DNA of 64,000 nucleotides, from assembly GCF_029625295.1 (NCBI RefSeq), contig NZ_CP121112.1, forward strand, positions 3,410,001 through 3,474,000. Reading direction: 5' to 3'. This document shows, one piece after another, positions 18,643 through 27,862 of this stretch. The number at the start of each line of letters is the position of its first letter. The stretch's first letter is position 1. The position numbers and the translations under genes are program-made. The notes below the pieces were generated by a model. That model saw only the letters and a program-made list of their open reading frames with translations, had not been told where the DNA came from and searched no databases. The DNA is from Flavobacterium gyeonganense (lineage in GTDB: Bacteria; Bacteroidota; Bacteroidia; Flavobacteriales; Flavobacteriaceae).

Positions 18643-19824
18643 ATGCAAAAAATTACTTTATTCGTTTCTATATTATTCCTGGCTTTTTCCTGTGGTGTAA
18701 AAACAACCCAATCTCTTATTAGTGACGGTAATTATGACGCTGCTATAAACCGTGCTGTTGAGGCATTAAAAACGAACAAAGATTCGAAAGGAAAACAGGA
18801 TTATGTGTATTTGCTGGAAGAAGCATTTGCTAAAGCTAAAGAGCGGGATTTGAGAAATCTGGAAATGATGGAAAAAGAAAAAAATCCTGCTAATCTGGAG
18901 CTTATCTACAACACTTATTTGCAGCTAAATAATCGTCAGGAAAAAATCAGGCCAATATTACCGCTTCAGTTATTGAAACAGGGAAAAAATGCTCAATTTG
19001 TTTTTGATAATTATTCTGATCATATTGTAAACAGTAAAAATGCCTTATCTAAATTTTTATACGAAAACGCGCAAGTTCTTTTAAAGTCTCCTAATAAACT
19101 AGACGCAAGAAAAGCGTATGATGATTTAAGTTATATAGAAAGCATTAATCCAAATTATAAAAATGCCAAAAAACTGATTAATGAGGCCCAGTTTAAAGGA
19201 ACTGATTTTGTAAATGTTTATGCTGTGAACGAAACCAATATGATTATTCCGAAGCAGTTACAAGACGACTTACTGGATTTTAATACTTACGGATTAAACG
19301 ATAAATGGACTGTGTACCATAGCGTTAAACAAAAAAATACGCATTATGATTATAGCCTGATTTTAAATTTTAGGGAAATCCACATTTCGCCCGAACAAAT
19401 AAAAGAAAAGGAATTTGTTAATGAAAAAGAAATTAAGGATGGCGTTAAAACACTTCTGGACAGTAGGGGTAATGCGGTTAAGGATAGTTTAGGCCGTATC
19501 ATAAAAGTTGATAATTTTAAAAAGGTAAAAATCAAAATTTTCGAATTCAGACAGTACAAAGCATGTCAGGTAACAGCAAAAGTGGATTATGTAGATTTAA
19601 AAAGCAATAGTTTATTGCAATCATTTCCAGTGGCGAGTGAATATGTTTTTGAAAATGTTTATTCAACATATAACGGAGATAAAAGTGCGTGTGATGAAAA
19701 ATACCTAGGATATTTTAATAAACGTGCAGTCCCATTTCCAGACAATGAACAAATGGTTTTTGATACAGGCGAAGACCTAAAAGCTAAATTCAAGAATATT
19801 ATTGTCCGAAACAAATTCAGATAA
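18643..19824 (+). CDS. lipoprotein of unknown function, helical N-terminal half
   Basis: A 393-residue protein starting at ATG 18643; the frame is open 18 codons upstream, but the signal peptide begins here (MQKITLFVSILFLAFSC) and ends in a lipobox with the lipidated Cys at residue 17. The first 190 mature residues are helical and repeat-like (YDAAINRAVEALKTNKDSKG, then YVYLLEEAFAKAK), resembling TPR units. The second half is strand-rich (FVNVYAVNETN, YSLILNFREIHI, ACQVTAKVDYVDL). Outer-membrane or periplasmic anchoring is expected. Alone on its transcript, with a terminator at 19921. Function unknown. Confidence 0.75.
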   Translation: MQKITLFVSILFLAFSCGVKTTQSLISDGNYDAAINRAVEALKTNKDSKGKQDYVYLLEEAFAKAKERDLRNLEMMEKEKNPANLELIYNTYLQLNNRQEKIRPILPLQLLKQGKNAQFVFDNYSDHIVNSKNALSKFLYENAQVLLKSPNKLDARKAYDDLSYIESINPNYKNAKKLINEAQFKGTDFVNVYAVNETNMIIPKQLQDDLLDFNTYGLNDKWTVYHSVKQKNTHYDYSLILNFREIHISPEQIKEKEFVNEKEIKDGVKTLLDSRGNAVKDSLGRIIKVDNFKKVKIKIFEFRQYKACQVTAKVDYVDLKSNSLLQSFPVASEYVFENVYSTYNGDKSACDEKYLGYFNKRAVPFPDNEQMVFDTGEDLKAKFKNIIVRNKFR

Positions 19825-19920
19825 AAACAAAAAACTTTTTACTATTAAAATAGAGGTCCAGATATAATTTTTATTTCAAAAAGTAAACATCTTAATCTTA
19901 ATGTTGTAGTAATTTATCTT

Positions 19921-19959
19921 AAAATCTCTGGAGTTAATTTAGCTGTAGAGATTTTTTTA
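19921..19959 (+). terminator. rho-independent terminator of the lipoprotein gene
   Basis: Nine-base stem AAAATCTCT / AGAGATTTT with a 17-base loop, followed by TTTT. Confidence 0.8.
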
Positions 19960-20116
19960 TAGACTGAAAAATAATAAATGTTGTCACACAATACAAAAGA
20001 AGAATAATGTTAAAAAAGCAAATGAATACAAATTTAAATTTTTTGAGGCAAACAAAATAAATTCTTAAATTTATCTTTAACTACAATTGAAAAAGATTTG
20101 TCTTAACTCATTCTTA

Positions 20117-20153
20117 AAAACGTTTACGCAACAATTACGGTTGCCAAAACGTT
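20117..20153. promoter_or_regulatory. direct and inverted repeats upstream of the TonB receptor
   Basis: AAAACGTT occurs at 20117-20124 and again at 20146-20153. Between them lie GCAAC (20128-20132) and GTTGC (20140-20144), an inverted pair. The cluster ends 9 bases before the -7 element, so it covers the -33 region: a plausible repressor or activator site. Confidence 0.4.
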
Positions 20154-20161
20154 AGCTAAGG

Positions 20162-20169
20162 TATATTTG
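20162..20169 (+). promoter_or_regulatory. -7 promoter element of the TonB receptor gene
   Basis: TATATTTG matches TAnnTTTG. It ends only 7 bases before the ATG at 20177, so the transcript would be leaderless or nearly so. Confidence 0.5.
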
Positions 20170-20176
20170 ATCAGAT

Positions 20177-22555
20177 ATGATTACAAAAAAAATCTACACA
20201 TTAGTTGTTTTTCTTATCACTTTTATTTCATTTTCCCAAGAAAAATTTACGTTAAGCGGAACTGTCACAGATTTTGGGAATAATGAATCTCTGATAGGTG
20301 TACATATCCATATTCCGGAATTGAATATTGAAACCTACACAAACAAGTATGGGTTTTATTCCCTTACACTTCCTCCTGGAGAATATCAATTAAAAATAAA
20401 ACATTTAGGATATCAGGAAGTAGAAAAGGCAATGATTTTAAAAGAAGATGTAAAAGATAATTTATTCTTAAAAGAAAATAACGAAGAACTTAAGGAAGTT
20501 GTAATCAAGGAAGTTAGATATAAGAGTAATATTAAATCACCTGAAATGAGTGTTAATAAACTATCCATTTTTTCTATCAAGAAAATGCCTGTGGTTTTTG
20601 GTGAAGTCGATGTCTTAAAGTCTATTTTACTTTTGCCAGGAGTTACAAATGCTGGTGAAGGGGCTTCAGGTTTTAATGTAAGGGGAGGAGGCGCTGATCA
20701 GAATTTAATTTTATTAGATGAAGCAACCATATTTAATTCTTCACATGTTTTTGGTTTTTTCTCCGTTTTTAATCCGGATGCCGTTAAGAATTTGAAATTG
20801 TATAAAGGAGGGATTCCAGCACGTTACGGAGGAAGGGTATCTTCGGTTTTAGATATCTATCAGAAAGACGGAAACAGCAAAGAATTTCATCTAAGCGGCG
20901 GGATAGGTCTGGTTTCCAGTAGAATTTTTGCTGAAGGTCCAATAGTAAAAAATAAAGGTTCATTTTTAGTAGCAGGAAGAACTTCGTATGCCCACTTATT
21001 TCTAAAATTATCAGAAGAACAAAAAGACAATGCAGCTTATTTTTATGATCTTAATACCAAGTTAAGTTATAAACTAAATGAGAATAACAGTTTGTTTTTA
21101 TCGGGTTATTTTGGCCGGGACGTTTTTAAGCTAAACAAAATTTTCATGAATACTTATGGAAATTCTACTTTGAATTTACGTTGGAGTCATTTGTATTCAG
21201 ATCAATTATTTGCAAATTTATCTTTAATCTATAGTGATTATTACTACGGACTTGATTTAAATTTTATAGGATTCAAATGGGATTCCGGAATTAAAAATTA
21301 TACTGTTAAATATGATTTTGAACATTACATATCAGATAAGTTCAAATTAAGTTATGGTATAAATGGAATTTATTATGATTTTAATCCAGGGAAAATAAGT
21401 CCATTAAGTAATGAATTCACTATTAATCCTAAACAATTAGATAGAAAATATGCGCTTTCACTTGCACCTTATATTGATGCAGAAAATAAACTTTCAAAAA
21501 AAATGACAGTTTATTACGGATTGAGATTCAGTCAGTTTTATCGTTTGGGGACTTCTACAATTAATTTGTATGAAAATAATAATGCGGTTGTGTTCAATCC
21601 GGATATGGAGATTTACGAAAAAGGAACACCAATAGGCACTAAACATTACAGTAAAAATGAAATCATTCAAAGTTATAATAATTTTGAGCCAAGATTTTCA
21701 ATTTCGTATCAATTAAAAGATAATCAGTCGATAAAAGCCAGTTACAACAGAATGGCACAATATCTTCAGTTAATTTCTAATACGTCGTCTCCCACACCTC
21801 TTGATGTGTGGACACCCAGCGATAATTATATCAAACCTCAAATTGCAGACCAGGTTGCTTTGGGATATTTTAGGAATTTTAATAACGGGACTTACTCATT
21901 AGAAACGGAGATTTATTATAAAAAAGTTAAAAACAGGCTCGATTATATTGATGGTGCTGATCTGATTGCAAACGACGCGATTGAGCAGGTAATTTTGAAT
22001 GGACAGATGCGTGCCTATGGATTAGAAATCATGTTTAAAAAAAATGAAGGCAAATTTAATGGTTGGATTTCTTATACACTTTCAAAATCAGAGCAGCAAA
22101 CTCCCGGCAGGACACCTGAAGAAACAGGAATTAATAACGGGGAATGGTATAATTCAGCTTATGATAAACTACACAATTTGGCTATTACTTCAGCTTATAC
22201 TTTAAATGGCAGATGGTCATTTGGAGCTAATTTTATTTTACAGTCTGGTCAGCCGGTTTCCTATCCAAATAGTCAGTATGAATATTTAGGTATAACTGTT
22301 CCTGGTTATGGATTGCGAAATGAAAATCGTCTTCCTGCATATCATCATTTAGATATTTCAGCAACATTATCTCTTGAAAAAAATGAAAACAGAAGATGGA
22401 AAGGTGAATGGGTTTTTAGTATATACAATTTGTACAATAGACAAAATGCAGCCTCTATAAATTTCCGTCAAAATACTGACACCGGTTATAACGAAGCAGT
22501 AAGAACCTCTATTTTTGGTATTGTACCGGCAATAAGTTATAATTTTAAGTTCTAA
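20177..22555 (+). CDS. TonB-dependent receptor with N-terminal carboxypeptidase-like domain
   Basis: A 792-residue outer-membrane receptor. Signal peptide 1-20 (ending FISFSQ), then a carboxypeptidase D-like regulatory beta-sandwich (about 24-105, GTVTDFGNNESLIGVHIHIP), then the plug (about 120-230; GVTNAGEGASGFNVRGGGAD, LILLDEATIFN, GGIPARYGGRVSSVLDI) and the 22-strand barrel. The C-terminus ends in an aromatic strand (ISYNFKF), as usual for insertion by BamA. A DUF4249 lipoprotein follows after 38 bases; this pairing is common in Bacteroidota and suggests a two-part uptake unit. The substrate is not evident, since no SusD homologue or enzyme is adjacent. Confidence 0.93.
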   Translation: MITKKIYTLVVFLITFISFSQEKFTLSGTVTDFGNNESLIGVHIHIPELNIETYTNKYGFYSLTLPPGEYQLKIKHLGYQEVEKAMILKEDVKDNLFLKENNEELKEVVIKEVRYKSNIKSPEMSVNKLSIFSIKKMPVVFGEVDVLKSILLLPGVTNAGEGASGFNVRGGGADQNLILLDEATIFNSSHVFGFFSVFNPDAVKNLKLYKGGIPARYGGRVSSVLDIYQKDGNSKEFHLSGGIGLVSSRIFAEGPIVKNKGSFLVAGRTSYAHLFLKLSEEQKDNAAYFYDLNTKLSYKLNENNSLFLSGYFGRDVFKLNKIFMNTYGNSTLNLRWSHLYSDQLFANLSLIYSDYYYGLDLNFIGFKWDSGIKNYTVKYDFEHYISDKFKLSYGINGIYYDFNPGKISPLSNEFTINPKQLDRKYALSLAPYIDAENKLSKKMTVYYGLRFSQFYRLGTSTINLYENNNAVVFNPDMEIYEKGTPIGTKHYSKNEIIQSYNNFEPRFSISYQLKDNQSIKASYNRMAQYLQLISNTSSPTPLDVWTPSDNYIKPQIADQVALGYFRNFNNGTYSLETEIYYKKVKNRLDYIDGADLIANDAIEQVILNGQMRAYGLEIMFKKNEGKFNGWISYTLSKSEQQTPGRTPEETGINNGEWYNSAYDKLHNLAITSAYTLNGRWSFGANFILQSGQPVSYPNSQYEYLGITVPGYGLRNENRLPAYHHLDISATLSLEKNENRRWKGEWVFSIYNLYNRQNAASINFRQNTDTGYNEAVRTSIFGIVPAISYNFKF

Positions 22556-22593
22556 AAAAATCAATTTCCCTAAAAAGAAATAAAACAGAAAAC

Positions 22594-23409
22594 ATGAAAA
22601 AAGTAATTTTATCAGTGGTATTTTTTATATTATTATTGTTTACAGGATGTGAAGAAGTCGTTCATGTTGATTTAGAAACTGCCAAACCCAAATTAGTAGT
22701 AGAAGCGGCCATTAATTGGAGAAAAGGAACATCCGGTGCACAGCAAACAATAAAACTAACAACTACAACAGGTTATTTTGAAGATGAGATTCCAATAGTT
22801 ACAGGTGCAGTGGTTTATGTTAAAAATAGTACTAGCCAGCAATTTAATTTTACAGAAGTGCCAAATACAGGCAGGTATGTGTGCAATAATTTTAAACCGG
22901 TAATTGGCGAAAATTATTCACTGACTATAATTACTAATGGAAATACCTATACGGCGAGTGAAACGCTAAAATCGATAACTCCAATAAACAATATCACGCA
23001 ATATGACGCAGGCCCACTCGCCGGTATTGTTGTAAGGGCTTTTTATAATGATCCGGCAGATGTAGACAATTATTATTTATATAAATATACCTATTCAAAT
23101 AAAATTACCTCTACGTATTATGCTGATAAAGACGAGTTTTATCAGGGCAACGAATTTTTTAGCGTTTCTGATGACGAAGATTTAAAAACAGGAGACGAAG
23201 TCGAAATAACGCATTATGGAATTTCAAAGCAATACTATAATTATATGAATATATTAGTAAGTCTTGCAGGCAATAATGTAGGTGGTCCTTTCCAGACTCC
23301 TCCGGCAACAGTAAAAGGCAATATTATTAACACAACCGATAAAAGTAATTATCCGCTGGGTTATTTTTCGCTAAGTGAAACTGTTTCAAGAAAATATACT
23401 GTAAAATAA
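22594..23409 (+). CDS. DUF4249 family lipoprotein
   Basis: A 271-residue lipoprotein: signal peptide with lipobox LLLFTGC (Cys 19), followed by EEVVHVDLETAKPKLVVEA, the characteristic start of DUF4249 proteins. The mature chain has a first domain rich in beta strands (YVKNSTSQQFNFTEV, YSLTIITNGNTYTA) and a C-terminal segment ending GYFSLSETVSRKYTVK. DUF4249 proteins regularly sit beside TonB receptors like the one 38 bases upstream and are presumed to work with them at the cell surface (inference). Full length. Confidence 0.88.
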   Translation: MKKVILSVVFFILLLFTGCEEVVHVDLETAKPKLVVEAAINWRKGTSGAQQTIKLTTTTGYFEDEIPIVTGAVVYVKNSTSQQFNFTEVPNTGRYVCNNFKPVIGENYSLTIITNGNTYTASETLKSITPINNITQYDAGPLAGIVVRAFYNDPADVDNYYLYKYTYSNKITSTYYADKDEFYQGNEFFSVSDDEDLKTGDEVEITHYGISKQYYNYMNILVSLAGNNVGGPFQTPPATVKGNIINTTDKSNYPLGYFSLSETVSRKYTVK

Positions 23410-23417
23410 TTAATGAT

Positions 23418-23899
23418 ATGAATTCGAGAATCGAAACCCTAACCGGGAAAAAACTAATAGGCAAACACATTACAATGTCTTTCGTCGAAAATAAAACATT
23501 CCAGTTATGGGGCAGTTTCATGCCGGAGAGAAAAAAATCAGGAATCCTATAGACTCTAATTTATATTCACTTGAAGTTTTTCCTGAAGGATATTTTAATA
23601 ATTTCAATCCTAAAAATACTTTTGAAAAATGGGCAGCTGTTGAAGTGTCTGATTTAAATGAAATTCCGGCAGGTATGGAAAGCTTGTTGGTTCCTGATGG
23701 ATTGTATGCGGTTTTTATTCACAAAGGGCCATCGACAGAAGCAGAGAAATCCTATCGTTTTATTTTTACAGAATGGCTTCCGGATTCGAAATACTTTGTT
23801 GACGACCGCCCACATTTTGCTGTAATGACTGAAAATTACAAAAAAGATGATGTGGATTCAGAAGAAGAAATCTGGATTCCTGTAAAAAATAAAGTTTAA
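23418..23899 (+). pseudogene. GyrI-like / effector-binding domain protein with frameshift in an A7 run
   Basis: A stand-alone small-molecule-binding (AraC effector / GyrI-like) protein. From ATG 23418 the first frame reads MNSRIETLTGKKLIGKHITM and later LWGSFMPERKK, then stops at a TAG after 44 codons. The second frame, from the A7 run at 23531-23537 onward, gives KIRNPIDSNLYSLEVFPEGY, then EKWAAVEVSDLNEIPAGME and LYAVFIHKGPS, ending at 23899. One extra A joins the two into a normal protein of about 160 residues. The join fits the family pattern, so the break is either an undercalled homopolymer or a real mutation. The following DinB-like gene begins 4 bases after the stop. Confidence 0.8.
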
Positions 23900-23903
23900 T
23901 ATC

Positions 23904-24347
23904 ATGCTGATAGAAATTTTACGATCGCTTTTTAACCGCGATCTCAACAAATTAAAAGACGAAATTGAAGCATATCAAACCGAGAGCCAGCTTTGGGTTA
24001 TTGATAAAAACATTACTAATTCTGCAGGAAATCTTTGTCTGCATTTAATTGGAAATCTTAATACTTACATAGGTGCTGTCCTCGGAAACACAGGTTATGT
24101 TCGTAATCGCCCTTTAGAATTTTCGTCAAAAGATGTTCGAAAAGATGAATTAATAACTAGAATTGAAGAAACAATTTTGATGGTAAACCACACTCTGGAT
24201 ATTTTAAAGGAGACAGATTTAGAAGCTATATATCCGCAAATTGTTTTCGAAAAAGAAATGAAATCGGGCTTTTTTCTTGTGCATCTTTCTACGCATTTGG
24301 CATATCATTTAGGACAAATCAATTACCATCGACGGTTGTTTAGCTAA
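23904..24347 (+). CDS. DinB-like (DUF1572-type) protein
   Basis: A 147-residue helical-bundle protein. The metal-binding triad is visible: His in LCLHLIGNLNTYIG (near 47), and two in LSTHLAYHLGQINYHRR (near 131 and 135). The segment HLIGNLNTYIGAVLG is typical of DUF1572 members. It is cytoplasmic and lies 4 bases after the GyrI-like gene, so the two are cotranscribed. Substrate unknown. Confidence 0.82.
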   Translation: MLIEILRSLFNRDLNKLKDEIEAYQTESQLWVIDKNITNSAGNLCLHLIGNLNTYIGAVLGNTGYVRNRPLEFSSKDVRKDELITRIEETILMVNHTLDILKETDLEAIYPQIVFEKEMKSGFFLVHLSTHLAYHLGQINYHRRLFS

Positions 24348-24427
24348 AATTAATTGATGAATAATAATTAGCAAATAAAAAAAAATAATATTAATATTAA
24401 CAAATATTTTGACACAAAAATAACTTT

Positions 24428-26959
24428 ATGAAAAAACACTACTTATTTCTATTATTTTCTTTTATTTCAGTACTTAGTAATGCCCAGATATCCTCAGATA
24501 TTGACCCCGATTTCGAATGCAAGGACTATATTCCCGTTTTCAATTTATTAAATAGCGAGTTTGGCTTGCAAAGTGATGGAAAGGTTGTAATAGTTGGAGA
24601 TAAATATACATACAAGTTATATAATAATAAACAGGAAACCATTGGCAAAAACATTATAAGATTGAACAAAGATTTAAGTATTGATGATTCTTTTAAAACT
24701 GGTTCTGGATTTGATTCTACTGTGAATAATATTGTAATCCAACCTGATGGGAAAATAATCGTAGTTGGCCTTTTTAAATCTTACAATGGTACTAACGTAA
24801 ATAAGATAGTTCGATTGAATCAGGATGGGACAATTGACAATACATTTAACTTTACCGATAGAGGACTTAATGTTTTTACCATTACACAAATAGACTTGGT
24901 AAGACTACAGCCAAATGGCAAGATATTAATTGCAGGTAAATTTGAGGGAAGCGTTCATGGAAATTTTTATGGACGAAACGCATTGCGTTTAAATTCGGAT
25001 GGTTCTGTTGACAAAACATTTCAGTCTAGTTATCCTTACGAAATATTTAAAATTGAATTACAACCTGATGGAAAGATCTTAAGAGTATATAAAAATACTT
25101 ATAATAATGAAAACAGTTATAAAATTGATCGCTTAAATTCTGATGGGACAGCAGATCAAAGCTTTACTGCTATAGAAGGTTTTGGAAGGATATGTTCTTC
25201 TAATACTGTTGGTTATACTGGTATGAATAATTGTAAATTAGTATTACAGTCTGACGGGAAAATATTATTTGGAGCTTGTTTTACTTCGTTTAAGTCTTTA
25301 GATACAAGAGGTTTTATGAGATTTAATAGCGATGGAACAAAAGATACTTCATTTGAATATGTTGTACCAGGATTTCCAATGGCAACTGTCAAAGATTTTA
25401 TTCTTCTTCCTAATAATAAAATATTAACACATAACTTAACGCTTATCAATTCAGATGGTACAATTGATAATACAGCTTCAATAAAACTAGATGTTAATTC
25501 GGTATCAAATAAAATTTTCCTCTACCCTAATAATGAATTACTTGTTTCTTCACTAAATACCATAAACTTTCCGGGCGGACTTTCAACTTTTAATAAATTT
25601 ATTAAAATAGATTTAACTACTTCTGAAGTTAATACACAACAACTAAATACTTTCTATGCCGGAAATGATATTTTAGAAAAGCCAAACGGTGATATTGTTG
25701 TTTTGGGATATAGTAATAATACATTCAATACAAAATATCATGACGGAATAAAATTGTTAAATAAAAAAGGAAATTTAATTTTTAACAATAACCTGAAAAG
25801 CAACTTATTTTCAACTACACAAAATGAACAAAATTATTTTAAAAAAGGAATTGTTCAGCCTGATGGTAAAATTATTGTTTTTAAAATCGGTACAGGTAAT
25901 GACTCAGGTTTAATAAGGTATAATGATGACTTCACGATTGATAATTCTTTTGTTAAAACAGTTGTTGGAGATGTAAGGACATTATTACTACAGCCTGATG
26001 GAAAAATTTTAGTTATTTCTAATTCACAGCAAAAAATTATAAGATTAAATCCTGACGGTTCCAAAGACAATACCTTTGCTGATACATCAGGAATTGATAA
26101 TGTTTGTTACACCGGAGCACTTCAGCCTGATGGTAAAATAATTTTAGGAGGAAATTTTAGTTTCTATAATCAAACAAAAACAAATCGTCTTGCCAGATTC
26201 AACGTTGACGGAACATTTGATACTACATTTCATGCTGATGAGGCTTTGCTAGGAGGCTTTGTATATTCTTTGGGTGTGCAATCTGATGGGAAAATTATAG
26301 TTGGAGGTAGTTTTGAATTAAATCAGGAAGGCAAACAATCTGTATTAAAACGTTTAAATACTGATGGTTCAATTGATAATTCATTTATTAACTATTTTGC
26401 TTCTAGTTTACCTATGTACACTAAAGGATTAGTGATTCAGCCAGATAATAAAATTATATTGTTTACTACTCTAAACAGAGGGGTTAATGAATATGCCAAA
26501 AATGACTTTCAAAGGCTAGAAAGCAATGGGAAAATAGATAATACATTTGATTCGGGAGAGGCTTTTAATGCAAATATCAATGCTATTAAATTCCAAAAAG
26601 ACGGAAGCCTTTTAGTTACAGGAAATTTCACTAAATATAAAAGCACCTGGTCTAATGGTTCTGTTCGCTTACTAGCTTATAAAGGCACATTAAACACACC
26701 GGATTTTTCATATGGCACTAATAATGATAATTTTATCTTACACCCTAATCCGGTTAAAGATGTTTTAAACATTACATCAAATGAAAATGAATCTATAACA
26801 TCGATACAGGTTTACAACTTTCTTGGGCAATCATTATTAGATTTAAAAAACAAAAAAACATTTTCAACGATTGATGTTTCAAGTTTAGATAATGGTGTTT
26901 ACTTTGTTCGCATAAACTCAACGAAAGGAACGACAACACACAAATTTTTAAAAAATTAA
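24428..26959 (+). CDS. delta-60 repeat protein with type IX secretion sorting tail
   Basis: An 843-residue secreted protein. Signal peptide 1-19 (ending SNAQ). From about residue 50 to 740 it is built of roughly 14 delta-60 repeats, each carrying a core such as LQPDGKIL or IQPDGKIIVVG followed by a strand like RLNSDGTIDNTF; this family folds as a beta-propeller-like array. The last 75 residues form a type A sorting domain: LHPNPVKDVLNI, SIQVYNFLGQSLLDL, SLDNGVYFVRINS, ending THKFLKN. This predicts export by the type IX system and attachment to the cell surface or release. Ligand unknown. A terminator at 26977 ends the transcript. Confidence 0.92.
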   Translation: MKKHYLFLLFSFISVLSNAQISSDIDPDFECKDYIPVFNLLNSEFGLQSDGKVVIVGDKYTYKLYNNKQETIGKNIIRLNKDLSIDDSFKTGSGFDSTVNNIVIQPDGKIIVVGLFKSYNGTNVNKIVRLNQDGTIDNTFNFTDRGLNVFTITQIDLVRLQPNGKILIAGKFEGSVHGNFYGRNALRLNSDGSVDKTFQSSYPYEIFKIELQPDGKILRVYKNTYNNENSYKIDRLNSDGTADQSFTAIEGFGRICSSNTVGYTGMNNCKLVLQSDGKILFGACFTSFKSLDTRGFMRFNSDGTKDTSFEYVVPGFPMATVKDFILLPNNKILTHNLTLINSDGTIDNTASIKLDVNSVSNKIFLYPNNELLVSSLNTINFPGGLSTFNKFIKIDLTTSEVNTQQLNTFYAGNDILEKPNGDIVVLGYSNNTFNTKYHDGIKLLNKKGNLIFNNNLKSNLFSTTQNEQNYFKKGIVQPDGKIIVFKIGTGNDSGLIRYNDDFTIDNSFVKTVVGDVRTLLLQPDGKILVISNSQQKIIRLNPDGSKDNTFADTSGIDNVCYTGALQPDGKIILGGNFSFYNQTKTNRLARFNVDGTFDTTFHADEALLGGFVYSLGVQSDGKIIVGGSFELNQEGKQSVLKRLNTDGSIDNSFINYFASSLPMYTKGLVIQPDNKIILFTTLNRGVNEYAKNDFQRLESNGKIDNTFDSGEAFNANINAIKFQKDGSLLVTGNFTKYKSTWSNGSVRLLAYKGTLNTPDFSYGTNNDNFILHPNPVKDVLNITSNENESITSIQVYNFLGQSLLDLKNKKTFSTIDVSSLDNGVYFVRINSTKGTTTHKFLKN

Positions 26960-26976
26960 ATAAACAATATCTTTTT

Positions 26977-27019
26977 AAAAAGCCTTCAAAAAGTTAGACA
27001 CTATTTGAGGGCTTTTTTT
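26977..27019 (+). terminator. rho-independent terminator of the delta-60 repeat gene
   Basis: Stem AAAAGCCtTCAAA / TTTGAgGGCTTTT with one G-T pair, followed by TTTTTTT. Confidence 0.85.
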
Positions 27020-27085
27020 GTGATAGTCTTATGTTCAAAAACAGATTCTTTAAATCACAACATATACTCTGCAAAATATCTTTCG

Positions 27086-27093
27086 TACATTTG
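27086..27093 (+). promoter_or_regulatory. -7 promoter element for thiamine pyrophosphokinase
   Basis: TACATTTG matches TAnnTTTG and ends 16 bases before the ATG at 27110. No clear TTTG -33 box upstream. It supports the start at 27110 over the longer frame. Confidence 0.55.
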
Positions 27094-27109
27094 CACATAT
27101 AAAAATCTC

Positions 27110-27772
27110 ATGTCATCACATCATATAGTACGCGACGATCAGGAGCCGGCATTAATTATTGCAAACGGAGCCTCTTGCAGCTCTGAGTTATTAGGGCAGC
27201 TGCTTGAATGGTCGCCACTTGTTATTGTACTCGATTCTGCCATTGAACGTGTTGTAGATTTAGGTATAAAAGTAGATGTGCTTTTGGGAGATTTCGATCG
27301 TGGTTTTGATCCTGAAATCTATAAAACTTCACAATTTCCAATAGAAATTGTTCATACACCTGACCAAAACAAGACCGATTTAGAGAAAGCTTTTGATTAC
27401 CTGATCGATAGAAAAATCCCAGCAGTAAATGTGGTCTGGGCCACCGGAAAACGTGCAGACCACACCATTACAAATCTTACCAATATCGTCCGCTACCGCG
27501 ATTTACTTAAAATTGTTATTCTCGACGATCATTCCAAAATATTTCTACTGCCCAATAAATTCGAAAAATGGTACACTGAACAAACACCAATTTCCCTTAT
27601 CCCGATTGGAGTTGTAAATGGTATTTTTTCGAACAATCTAAAATATGAATTACAGGAGGATACACTCACAATGGGTTACAGAACAGGCAGCAGCAATTCA
27701 GTTGCAAAAGACGGGATTGTTACGATTACCCACAAAAACGGTGATTTATTACTGATGGAATGTATGGATTAG
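27110..27772 (+). CDS. thiamine pyrophosphokinase
   Basis: Transfers pyrophosphate from ATP to thiamine, giving thiamine pyrophosphate. The protein is 220 residues from ATG 27110; the frame runs 35 codons further upstream, but that part overlaps a terminator and a promoter and is not family-like. Visible: ALIIANGASCSSELLGQ, the DSAIERVVDLGIKVDVLLGD segment with the catalytic aspartates and GDFDR, DQNKTDLEKAFDYL and ATGKRADHTITNL. It is followed by trmD, which has its own promoter. Confidence 0.92.
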   Translation: MSSHHIVRDDQEPALIIANGASCSSELLGQLLEWSPLVIVLDSAIERVVDLGIKVDVLLGDFDRGFDPEIYKTSQFPIEIVHTPDQNKTDLEKAFDYLIDRKIPAVNVVWATGKRADHTITNLTNIVRYRDLLKIVILDDHSKIFLLPNKFEKWYTEQTPISLIPIGVVNGIFSNNLKYELQEDTLTMGYRTGSSNSVAKDGIVTITHKNGDLLLMECMD

Positions 27773-27806
27773 GTATTGAATTTTGAAATTGACATTGTCG
27801 TTTGAA

Positions 27807-27836
27807 TTTGACAAACCTATTTACTTTGTATCTTTG
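27807..27836 (+). promoter_or_regulatory. complete Bacteroidota promoter of trmD
   Basis: -33 TTTG at 27807-27810 and -7 TATCTTTG at 27829-27836, spacer 18 bases, ending 26 bases before the trmD ATG. Confidence 0.75.
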
Positions 27837-27862
27837 TCGCTCAGAACTATTGAATAAATAAA

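Larger units (their letters stand above)
19825..20176. other. regulatory gap before the TonB receptor
   Basis: Holds the terminator at 19921-19959, then 217 bases of AT-rich DNA ending in the repeat cluster 20117-20153 and a -7 element at 20162. No open frame of note. Confidence 0.55.
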
